Positions 18,238 through 26,093 of a stretch of 53,441 nt of DNA are shown piece after piece. The notes beneath the pieces are model-generated. The model saw only the letters and a program-made list of their open reading frames with translations, made no database searches and was not told where the DNA came from. Every line of letters begins with the position of its first letter. The first letter of the stretch is position 1. This DNA is from an uncultured Mordavella sp. (GTDB taxonomy: Bacteria > Bacillota > Clostridia > Lachnospirales > Lachnospiraceae): contig CABPCP010000011.1 of the NCBI GenBank assembly GCA_902406105.1, forward strand, positions 1 through 53,441. Reading direction: 5' to 3'. The position numbers were made by a program, and so were the translations under genes.

Positions 18238-19521
18238 ATGCCAGATACAATAGATTTATATAAACAGATCGGAATCAGTAAAAAGGTCCTTCTGTTTGCC
18301 GAAGAAATAGAGAAAACACTGCAGGAACGTTTCAAGGCCATCGATGAGATGGCGGAATATAACCAGATAAAGGTGATCCGCGCCATGCAGGAAAACCGGG
18401 TGAACGAAGCCTGTTTTAACTATGCCAGCGGCTATGGATACAGTGACCAGGGTAGAGATATTTTGGAGAAAGTATATGCCTCCGTTTTCCATACGGAAAG
18501 CGCTCTTGTGCGTCCTCAGATCACCTGCGGGACGCATGCCTTGTCGATTGCTCTGGCGGCTAATTTAAGGCCGGGAGACGAACTTTACTCCCCAGCCGGG
18601 AAGCCTTATGACACGCTGGAAGAAGTGATCGGCATACGCCCGTCCACCGGGTCTTTAGCCGAATATGGAGTCACTTATCGGCAGACAGACCTTCTTCCAG
18701 ACGGAACTTTCGACTATGAAACCATCCGCAAAGAAATCCATGACGGCACAAAACTGATAACGATCCAGCGATCCAAAGGATATCAGACCCGGCCCAGCTT
18801 CTCCGTTGCCCAGATCGGTGAATTGATCTCGTTCGTAAAAAAAATCAAACCCGACGTGATCTGTATGGTAGATAATTGCTACGGAGAATTTGTGGAAGAA
18901 TTGGAACCCAGCGATGTGGGAGCGGATCTGGTGGTTGGATCGCTGATCAAGAACCCGGGAGGAGGCCTGGCCCCCATTGGCGGTTATATTGCCGGAAAAG
19001 AAGAACTGATCGAAGCCTGCGCCTATCGCTTGACCTCCCCCGGACTTGGCCGGGAAGTGGGGGCTTCTCTTGGCGTGATGCAGTCCTTCTACCAGGGATT
19101 GTTCCTGGCCCCGGTGGGGACGGCAAGCGCCTTGAAAGGGGCTGTCTTTGCCGCGAATATCTATGAACGCCTGGGATTCCCGGTAATCCCCGATGGAAAG
19201 GAAAGCCGGCATGATATCATCCAGGCAGTGGAGCTTGGAAGTCCGGAAGCAGTTATCGCCTTCTGCCGGGGCATCCAGGCGGCGGCGCCGGTAGATTCTT
19301 ATGTAACGCCGGAGCCGTGGGCTATGCCTGGATATGACAGTGACGTGATCATGGCGGCAGGCGCTTTTGTGCAGGGATCCTCCATCGAGCTTTCCGCTGA
19401 CGGACCGATCAAGCCGCCTTACGCCGTGTATTTCCAAGGAGGGCTTACCTGGCCTCACGCTAAGCTTGGGATCTTAATGTCTCTGGAATATCTGACAAGA
19501 GAAAGGCTTGTTGACTTATAG
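18238..19521 (+). CDS. ynbB: Methionine gamma-lyase-like PLP protein (YnbB / aluminium resistance family)
   Basis: A 427-residue PLP-dependent enzyme of the fold-type I Cys/Met-metabolism group, in the branch called aluminium resistance protein or YnbB. It has the YGYSDQGRDILEKVYA segment, QITCGTHALSIAL near the cofactor phosphate site, VDNCYGEFVE (cofactor-ring Asp), and VGSLIKNPGGGLAPIGGY with the Schiff-base lysine. In B. subtilis ynbB lies in the miaA-hfq-ynbA-ynbB region, matching this position. The physiological reaction is not established. Confidence 0.88.
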   Translation: MPDTIDLYKQIGISKKVLLFAEEIEKTLQERFKAIDEMAEYNQIKVIRAMQENRVNEACFNYASGYGYSDQGRDILEKVYASVFHTESALVRPQITCGTHALSIALAANLRPGDELYSPAGKPYDTLEEVIGIRPSTGSLAEYGVTYRQTDLLPDGTFDYETIRKEIHDGTKLITIQRSKGYQTRPSFSVAQIGELISFVKKIKPDVICMVDNCYGEFVEELEPSDVGADLVVGSLIKNPGGGLAPIGGYIAGKEELIEACAYRLTSPGLGREVGASLGVMQSFYQGLFLAPVGTASALKGAVFAANIYERLGFPVIPDGKESRHDIIQAVELGSPEAVIAFCRGIQAAAPVDSYVTPEPWAMPGYDSDVIMAAGAFVQGSSIELSADGPIKPPYAVYFQGGLTWPHAKLGILMSLEYLTRERLVDL

Positions 19522-19563
19522 CTATTTCTTGTGCCATACACAGAAGAAAGACAGGAGAAGCAT

Positions 19564-20820
19564 ATGAAAAAAATCGCAGTCGTAGGAGCGGGCGCATCCG
19601 GGATGACGGCGGCTATAGAGGCCGCCAGAGAAGCGTCCAGACAGGAAACCTTCTGCCAGATTTTCCTGCTGGAACATAAGGATCTGCCAGGTAAGAAAAT
19701 CCTTTCTACCGGCAACGGCAGATGTAATCTGACCAATCAATTCCTGGATGTTTCCTGTTTCCACAGCCAGAATCCAGAAATTGTTTCAGATGTCCTGAGG
19801 CAGTTCGGATTTCAGGAAACACAAGACTTTTTTGCCAGCCTCGGACTTTTGACAAAATCCAGGAATGGATACATTTATCCTCAGTCCGACCAGGCCTCTG
19901 CGGTCCGCTCTCTTTTAGAATCGGAATTAAAACGGTGGAAAATCCCAGTCCATACCGGCGTCCATGTGGATAAGATCCGCAGAGAAAAAGAAGGCTTCCG
20001 TCTGAATTGTTCTGGAAAACATTTTTATGCGGACCGAGTGATCCTGTCTGCCGGCGGAAAGGCGTCTTCTGTATTGGGATCCGATGGAAGCGGTTATCAG
20101 CTTGCGGCTTCCCTGGGCCATTCCTGTCTTCCAGTGGTCCCGGCGCTGGTGCAGCTGAAGATCAAGTCTAATCCCTTTGCCAAAGCCTCGGGAGTACGGG
20201 TGGAAGGAAGCGTAACGGCGGTCTGCAGCGGAAAAGAAGCGGCGAAAGACCGAGGGGAACTGCAGATTACCGACTATGGGATCTCAGGGATCCCTGTTTT
20301 TCAAGTGAGCCGCCATCTATCCATGGCGCTCCAAAAAAGAGAACGGGCAGAGCTTTTCGTAGACCTCGCTCCCTGGATGGAATCACAGGAAGCCTTATAT
20401 CAATTTTTGGAAGCGCGAAGGACCGGAAACGAGTCGACATCTGCGGGAGATTTTCTCATCGGTCTGTTCCATCAAAAGTTGATTCCCCGGATCCTGGATC
20501 TTGCCAAAATCCGTATGACTGCGGCGGTGGGGGACTTGTCCCGGGAAAACCTGCAAAGACTGGCGCGGTGCTGTAAATCAGTCCGCCTCACGGTGTCGGA
20601 TACTACAGGATTTGAGCACGCGCAGGTCTGCGCCGGAGGGATTCCGCTGTGTGAGATCAACAGCCATACCATGGAATCCAACTATACAAAGGGCCTTTAT
20701 CTGACCGGGGAACTGCTGGATGCGGACGGCATCTGCGGAGGGTATAATCTGCAGTGGGCCTGGGCAACCGGATTCCTGGCGGGGCGGGCGGCGCTTAGGT
20801 CCCTCTTGCGGCGGCGGTAA
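19564..20820 (+). CDS. HI0933-family NAD(P)/FAD-dependent oxidoreductase (YhiN/BaiN-like)
   Basis: A 418-residue flavoprotein with the N-terminal Rossmann motif VVGAGASGMTAAIEAA, then GKKILSTGNGRCNLTN, the mark of the HI0933/YhiN family. The middle holds the family insert domain and the C-terminus has CAGGIPLCEI and the FAD-closing GYNLQWAWATG. ATG 19564 with AGGAGA is chosen over an upstream start. Members act as reductases of unknown natural substrate; one clostridial relative, BaiN, has been linked to bile acid conversion, but that cannot be inferred here. A second flavoprotein gene follows after 44 bases. Confidence 0.88.
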   Translation: MKKIAVVGAGASGMTAAIEAAREASRQETFCQIFLLEHKDLPGKKILSTGNGRCNLTNQFLDVSCFHSQNPEIVSDVLRQFGFQETQDFFASLGLLTKSRNGYIYPQSDQASAVRSLLESELKRWKIPVHTGVHVDKIRREKEGFRLNCSGKHFYADRVILSAGGKASSVLGSDGSGYQLAASLGHSCLPVVPALVQLKIKSNPFAKASGVRVEGSVTAVCSGKEAAKDRGELQITDYGISGIPVFQVSRHLSMALQKRERAELFVDLAPWMESQEALYQFLEARRTGNESTSAGDFLIGLFHQKLIPRILDLAKIRMTAAVGDLSRENLQRLARCCKSVRLTVSDTTGFEHAQVCAGGIPLCEINSHTMESNYTKGLYLTGELLDADGICGGYNLQWAWATGFLAGRAALRSLLRRR

Positions 20821-20864
20821 AAAACGGCTTCTGGATTACAGGGGCGGACGACAGGAGAGAACGG

Positions 20865-22514
20865 ATGATACAGATACAGCAGATCAAACTGAAAATCCCG
20901 CATACGGAAGCGGACCTGGAGAAGAAATTCTGCAGGCTTCTTCGTGTTTCGGGAAGACAGATCCGCTCCTGGCGGATCTTGAAACGCTCCTTGGATGCCA
21001 GGCGGCGGCCAGATCTTTTTTATGTCTATACAGTAGAAGCAGAAGCAGAAGATGAGCCGGCGTTAAAGAAGCGGTTGATAAAACAGGCAAATATCTTGTT
21101 CCGCCCGCCGCTTCCCGCATATTCCTATCATCCTTCCGGCACCAGGACTCTTTCCCACCGGCCTGTGATCACAGGCACAGGTCCCGCCGGGCTGTTCTGC
21201 GGCTACGCCCTGGCGCGCATGGGTTATCGTCCCATCTTGCTGGAAAGAGGGGCAAGCGTAGAAGAACGACAGAAAGATGTGGAAGAATTCTGGAAGACAG
21301 GAAATCTAAATCCAGAATCCAATGTGCAATTCGGAGAAGGCGGGGCGGGCACTTTTTCTGACGGCAAGTTAAACACGCTGGTCCACGACCCTGATGGAAG
21401 AGGGCGGGAAGTGCTGCGTCTGTTTGCGTCCCACGGAGCGCCGGAAGAGATTCTTTATGACAGTAAGCCTCACATTGGCACGGATAAACTGATCCAGGTG
21501 GTCCGGGCCCTGCGGGAATCTATCCTGCAGATGGGAGGCGAGTTCCGGTTCCGCACCAAATTAACAAAAATCCAGATCACAAAGCCGGAAGACGGGCGAA
21601 GACAGGTTCGGTCTGTCGGTCTGGAACATATCGGAAAGAACAGGCGGGATATGGAAAGCCTGGATACGGATGTGCTGGTCCTGGCCATCGGCCACAGCGC
21701 CAGAGACACCTTTACGCTTCTGGAACAAGAGGAGCTTCCTATGGAACCAAAAGCCTTTGCGGTTGGAGTGCGCATGGAGCATCCCCAGGAGCAGATCGAC
21801 AGACGGCAGTACGGACGGGAACGGGGAAAACTTCCGGCAGCCTCCTACAAGCTGACGGCGAATTTAGAGAACGGCCGGGGTGTCTATACTTTCTGCATGT
21901 GCCCAGGCGGATATGTGGTCAACGCCTCCTCAGAGCCTGGACGCTGCGCGGTCAACGGAATGAGTTACAGCGGACGGGACGGTCAAAATGCCAACAGCGC
22001 GGTGATCGTTACCGTAAGTCCTGAAGATTACCCGGGGGACGGCGTTTTAGCAGGGGTGGAATTTCAGCGCCGCCTGGAGGAAGCGGCCTACCGCGCGGGC
22101 GCGGGCAGTATTCCGGTCCAGTTATTCCAGGATTTCTGTCAGGATCAGCCCTCCCAGGGACCAGGGGAGATTCTTCCTCAGATCAAAGGCTCTTACACCT
22201 GGACCAATGTTCGTTCCATTTTCCCTTCCTTTCTGGCAAAAGCGCTGGAAGAAGGCGTACTGGCTTTTGACCGGAAGATCCCAGGATTCGCAAGAGGGGA
22301 TGCCCTGATGTCTGGAGTGGAGAGCCGCACTTCCTCACCGGTACGTATTCTGCGGGATTCGGAATCTCTGGAATCTGCTGTGGGCGGAGTCTATCCCTGC
22401 GGGGAAGGCGCCGGTTACGCGGGCGGGATCACATCCGCGGCAATGGACGGACTGAAAGTGGCCCGCGCCATCAGCCAAATGTACCGTCCGTTCGACAAAG
22501 ACAGGCAGGTTTAA
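20865..22514 (+). CDS. FAD-dependent protein of the COG2509 type
   Basis: A 549-residue flavoprotein with an unusual N-terminal region of about 95 residues (KIPHTEADLEKKFCRLL and RSWRILKRSLDARRRP) preceding the Rossmann motif VITGTGPAGLFCGYALARMG. NVQFGEGGAGTFSDGKLNT is a hallmark of this uncharacterised dehydrogenase family, and CGEGAGYAGGITSAAMDGL closes the FAD site. AGGAGAG lies before ATG 20865. The function is unknown; the tandem placement with the HI0933-type flavoprotein is common in Clostridia. Confidence 0.87.
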   Translation: MIQIQQIKLKIPHTEADLEKKFCRLLRVSGRQIRSWRILKRSLDARRRPDLFYVYTVEAEAEDEPALKKRLIKQANILFRPPLPAYSYHPSGTRTLSHRPVITGTGPAGLFCGYALARMGYRPILLERGASVEERQKDVEEFWKTGNLNPESNVQFGEGGAGTFSDGKLNTLVHDPDGRGREVLRLFASHGAPEEILYDSKPHIGTDKLIQVVRALRESILQMGGEFRFRTKLTKIQITKPEDGRRQVRSVGLEHIGKNRRDMESLDTDVLVLAIGHSARDTFTLLEQEELPMEPKAFAVGVRMEHPQEQIDRRQYGRERGKLPAASYKLTANLENGRGVYTFCMCPGGYVVNASSEPGRCAVNGMSYSGRDGQNANSAVIVTVSPEDYPGDGVLAGVEFQRRLEEAAYRAGAGSIPVQLFQDFCQDQPSQGPGEILPQIKGSYTWTNVRSIFPSFLAKALEEGVLAFDRKIPGFARGDALMSGVESRTSSPVRILRDSESLESAVGGVYPCGEGAGYAGGITSAAMDGLKVARAISQMYRPFDKDRQV

Positions 22515-22607
22515 GAAATTTTTAATGGGATAAGGCTATACACTTTTTCTGAAATATGATAGAATGTATTGAGTTTTTTAAGAGGCATGAGACGAGGAGG
22601 AGTACAT

Positions 22608-22868
22608 ATGAAGGGAACAAAAGGGAAGAACTCCTGGGCGTTATTTCTGCTGATCCTGGCGGGAATTGTCCTGGGCGGTTTTATCAGTGTGCTTGCGCAA
22701 GGAACATCAGCTTTAAGCTGGCTTTCCTATGGACAGTCCTTTGGGCTGGACGAGCCTGTTGTCCTGAATCTTGGGCTTCTAGTGCTTACCTTCGGCCTTC
22801 AGGTAAAGATTACCGTCGCAAGTATCATTGGTGTCATCATTGCGGTATTTATTTACCGCTTCTTGTAA
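22608..22868 (+). CDS. DUF4321 small membrane protein
   Basis: An 86-residue protein with two hydrophobic segments (about residues 9-28 and 62-85) separated by a short loop containing LSYGQSFGL. This is the architecture of DUF4321, a clostridial family commonly found next to radC and mreB. GAGGAGGAG precedes ATG 22608, so the ATG at 22569 in the same frame is rejected. Function unknown; position suggests a cell-envelope role. Confidence 0.78.
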   Translation: MKGTKGKNSWALFLLILAGIVLGGFISVLAQGTSALSWLSYGQSFGLDEPVVLNLGLLVLTFGLQVKITVASIIGVIIAVFIYRFL

Positions 22869-22904
22869 TCTCCATCCGGAGTGTCGTTATGAATCTAAAG
22901 AGAA

Positions 22905-23609
22905 ATGAGTCATTCAAATACCATAAAAGAGATTCCGAGCACAGAGCGTCCTTACGAGAAATGTAGGGAAAGAGGGGCGGCGCTCTTAAGTGATTCCGAA
23001 CTGCTGGCGGTTCTTCTAAGGACTGGCACCCGCGGTGAAAACGCCCTTGAATTAGCCAGGCGAATCCTGTACCATACAGGAGAGAAGGGGATTCTTGGAA
23101 TTCATCAGCTCACCATGGAACAGCTTCTTAAGATCAAGGGAGTAGGACAAGTCAAAGCGGTACAGATTCTATGTTTGTCAGAGTTTTCCAAACGGCTTGC
23201 CAAGGCCCGCGCGCAGGAGAATCTCTGTTTCGCCACACCTGGGGCGATCGCCAGCTATTATATGGAAGATCTGCGGCATCAGAAACAGGAGGTCGCTAAA
23301 CTTCTGCTTTTGAACGGGAAGGCTAGATTGATCGGAGAGACGGATATTTCAAAAGGTACCGTCAACGCGTCTTTGATCACACCCAGAGAATTGTTCCTGG
23401 AAGCGCTTCGCAAAGAAGCCGTATCCATTATCCTGCTGCACAATCACCCAAGCGGAGATCCTTCTCCCAGCGGCGAAGATATTTTGGTCACTGAACGGAT
23501 CTTAAAGGCAGGAGAACTGATCGGAATTGAACTGTTAGATCATATCATTATTGGCAATAATTGTTATATCAGCTTCCGGGAGTCGGAGCTTTTATTTAAG
23601 AAAGGATAA
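22905..23609 (+). CDS. radC: RadC/YsxA family JAB-domain protein
   Basis: A 234-residue RadC-family protein. An N-terminal helix-hairpin-helix part (LKIKGVGQVKAVQIL) precedes a JAB/MPN metalloprotease-like domain with the full metal motif HNHPSGDPSPSGED. Despite the name the family is not clearly a repair factor; its function is unsettled. Its position directly upstream of mreB is conserved in Firmicutes. It starts at ATG 22905 with AAAGAG nearby. Confidence 0.92.
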   Translation: MSHSNTIKEIPSTERPYEKCRERGAALLSDSELLAVLLRTGTRGENALELARRILYHTGEKGILGIHQLTMEQLLKIKGVGQVKAVQILCLSEFSKRLAKARAQENLCFATPGAIASYYMEDLRHQKQEVAKLLLLNGKARLIGETDISKGTVNASLITPRELFLEALRKEAVSIILLHNHPSGDPSPSGEDILVTERILKAGELIGIELLDHIIIGNNCYISFRESELLFKKG

Positions 23610-23614
23610 AATCA

Positions 23615-24637
23615 ATGGCTAGAAACACTTATGGACTGGATCTTGGCTCCTACGAGATCAAAGTTTATGATAAAAAGAAAGATACGATCTGGAAAGAAAA
23701 AGATGTCATCGCCATACGCAATAAAAAAGAAATCTTTGCTGTAGGAGACGATGCCTATGAAATGTTTGAAAAAGCGCCCGGCAATATCGAAGTGGTCTTT
23801 CCAATGAAAGAAGGCGTGATCTCCCGCTTCAATGATATGCAGTTTCTGCTGCAGAATCTCTTGAAGAAGGACCGGCAGTTTGCCAGAGGTTCCGAGTATG
23901 TGATCGCCGTTCCGACAGATGTGACGGAAGTAGAGAAAAAGGCTTTCTTTGATCTGGTCATCCATTCTACAGCCAAAGCAAGAGAAGTCAATATCGTGGA
24001 GCGTTCTATCGCCGACGCGGTGGGACTGGATCTGGACGTGGAGAATACAAAGGGTATCTTTATCGCGAATTTTGGCGGAGAAACCACTGAACTTTCAGTT
24101 CTTGCAGGAGGCGGTATGGTTTTAAACCGTCTGGTGAAGATTGGCGGCGTTACCTTTGATCAATCCCTGGTGAACCTGATCCGCCACAGTCATGATTTCC
24201 TGATCGGAAGACTGACGGCAGAGGTCCTCCGCAAACGTTTCGGCGTTTTTACAGGCGAATCGGAGGCGTCTATGACGGTTGCCGGCCGGGATCTGATCAC
24301 AGGCGTTCCCATGCAGAAATCCATCTCTCTGGGCATAGTAAGAGCTTCTCTTAGGGATCCGCTTTTGGAGTGTGTGCGCTCCATCCTGTCCCTTTTGGAC
24401 CGGACGCCGCCGGAAGTACGAACAGCCATCTATTCCAACGGAATCTATCTTACCGGAGGAATCGCCAATATGCCTGGACTGGACACTTATATTGAGAAGG
24501 GGACCGGTATCACTACAAGAGTGGCAAAAGACCCGGACATCTGCGCGGTGACAGGACTGAAAAAAATCATTATGTCGAAGGAATTAAGGCAGCTTGCCTA
24601 TTCAATGTTAGATGAGAACTACAGGTGGATGAGGTAA
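23615..24637 (+). CDS. mreB: Divergent MreB-family actin homologue
   Basis: This 340-residue actin-fold protein sits in the mreB slot before mreC and mreD. Phosphate-1 is YGLDLGSYEIKVY (residues 6-18), the adenosine motif is GIYLTGGIANMPGLDTYI, and the VERSIADAVGL segment keeps the catalytic-type Glu. It is clearly divergent: phosphate-2 reads NFGGETTE (152-159) where canonical MreB has DIGGGTTE, so the Asp is Asn and one Gly is Glu. It should polymerise under the membrane to organise wall synthesis, but ATP hydrolysis may be altered. It begins five bases after radC. Confidence 0.85.
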   Translation: MARNTYGLDLGSYEIKVYDKKKDTIWKEKDVIAIRNKKEIFAVGDDAYEMFEKAPGNIEVVFPMKEGVISRFNDMQFLLQNLLKKDRQFARGSEYVIAVPTDVTEVEKKAFFDLVIHSTAKAREVNIVERSIADAVGLDLDVENTKGIFIANFGGETTELSVLAGGGMVLNRLVKIGGVTFDQSLVNLIRHSHDFLIGRLTAEVLRKRFGVFTGESEASMTVAGRDLITGVPMQKSISLGIVRASLRDPLLECVRSILSLLDRTPPEVRTAIYSNGIYLTGGIANMPGLDTYIEKGTGITTRVAKDPDICAVTGLKKIIMSKELRQLAYSMLDENYRWMR

Positions 24638-24638
24638 T

Positions 24639-25568
24639 ATGAAGATCAAAAACCAATCGTCATTTCAAAGTAAATACTGGCTTTTTATCCTGATCGCCGT
24701 CTGTGTGATCCTGCTTGGCATTGGAAGCGTGGTAGACAGCAGCGGTCCTTTGCGATTTATCGCTAATTATACGGTAATCCCGTTTCAAAAGGGCATAAGC
24801 TACGCGGGACAATGGATGAGCGACGTCTCTGAAAACTTCCAGACAATGGAAGATATGAAAGCAGAAAACGAAAGCCTGCAAAGCAAAGTAGACGAACTTA
24901 CCATCGACAACACCAGATTGAGACAAGAGCAGTATGAGCTTGAGCGTTTGCGAGAACTTTATAAACTGGATGAAAATTATTCGGATTATGAGAAGATCGG
25001 CGCCAGGGTCATTTCGAATAACGGCACGAACTGGTTCAGCGATTTTACCATCGATAAAGGGTCTAATGACGGAATCAAGGTTAACTGCAATGTGCTTGCC
25101 GGAAGCGGTCTTGTAGGGATCGTAACGGAAGTAGGGCCTGATTACGCAAGGGTCCGCTCCATTATCGATGATTCCAGCAATATCAGCGCTATGATGCTTT
25201 CTACATCTGATCTGTGTATCGTGGAAGGAGACTTAGAACTGATCTCAGACGGCAGGCTCCGTTTTGAGCGTCTGCCTAATAATGACAATGAGATCGAGGT
25301 GGGCGAGCAGGTAGTTACCTCCCATGTCAGCGACCGGTTTGTGCAGGGGCTGTTTATCGGATATGTCAGCGAGATCGAGGTGGATTCCAATAATCTGACC
25401 CGGTCAGGTTATATCACACCGGCTGTGGATTTCAGCAAACTCCAGGAGGTGCTGGTGATCACCACTACCAAGGACGACCTGGTAAACGCGCAGACAGACG
25501 GCGCCGCATCCGAAGACACCTCGTCTGAAGATGCCGCATCCGAAGATGCAGGCGGGGAAGGAGAGTAG
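24639..25568 (+). CDS. mreC: Rod shape-determining protein MreC
   Basis: MreC is a bitopic scaffold linking cytoplasmic MreB to extracellular wall enzymes. The 309-residue protein has one N-terminal membrane segment (about 13-33), a coiled coil rich in Glu and Leu (about 70-110), and a beta-rich domain containing GARVISNNGTNWFSDFTIDKG and GLVGIVTEVG, typical of MreC. The last 20 or so residues are an acidic Ser/Glu/Asp tail with a repeated AASED unit; the DNA shows a 14-base direct repeat at 25503 and 25533. It starts one base after mreB. Confidence 0.94.
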   Translation: MKIKNQSSFQSKYWLFILIAVCVILLGIGSVVDSSGPLRFIANYTVIPFQKGISYAGQWMSDVSENFQTMEDMKAENESLQSKVDELTIDNTRLRQEQYELERLRELYKLDENYSDYEKIGARVISNNGTNWFSDFTIDKGSNDGIKVNCNVLAGSGLVGIVTEVGPDYARVRSIIDDSSNISAMMLSTSDLCIVEGDLELISDGRLRFERLPNNDNEIEVGEQVVTSHVSDRFVQGLFIGYVSEIEVDSNNLTRSGYITPAVDFSKLQEVLVITTTKDDLVNAQTDGAASEDTSSEDAASEDAGGEGE

Positions 25569-25574
25569 GATATC

Positions 25575-26093
25575 ATGAAGCGGAGAATCATTACGATCCT
25601 GATCGTCTTGATCTGTTTTTTCCTGCAGGGGAGCCTGTTTCAGCGGTTGACATTTGCCTCGATCCGGCCAAATCTAATGATCGTTGTCACTGCTTCTTTT
25701 GGATTTATGAGAGGCCAAAAGGAAGGATTGTTTGTGGGATTTCTTTCCGGACTCTTGGTGGATCTGTTCTGGGGCTATGCCCTGGGATTTAATATCTTGT
25801 TATTTGCCATCGTCGGTTACCTAAACGGTATGTTTGAGCGTCTGTTTTATGAAGACGATATCAAACTGCCTATTGGCCTGATCGGCGCCAGTGAATTGTT
25901 TTACGGGGTCGTTACGTATATCGGCATGTATATGCTTCGGGGAAATTTCGCGTTTGGAACTCATTTGATCCAGATCATACTTCCCGAACTTGTCTATACG
26001 ATCCTGGTCACCTTAGTGCTCTATCAAATCATCTTACACATCAACAAACGGCTGGAAGCAGAAGAACAAAGGAGTGCAAGCAAATTTGTATAG
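25575..26093 (+). CDS. mreD: Rod shape-determining protein MreD
   Basis: A 172-residue integral membrane protein with five or six hydrophobic segments. PNLMIVVTASFGFMRG and GFLSGLLVDLFWG are typical of MreD. It completes mreBCD. The stop at 26091-26093 lies a few bases into the following PBP2 gene, which indicates translational coupling. Confidence 0.92.
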   Translation: MKRRIITILIVLICFFLQGSLFQRLTFASIRPNLMIVVTASFGFMRGQKEGLFVGFLSGLLVDLFWGYALGFNILLFAIVGYLNGMFERLFYEDDIKLPIGLIGASELFYGVVTYIGMYMLRGNFAFGTHLIQIILPELVYTILVTLVLYQIILHINKRLEAEEQRSASKFV

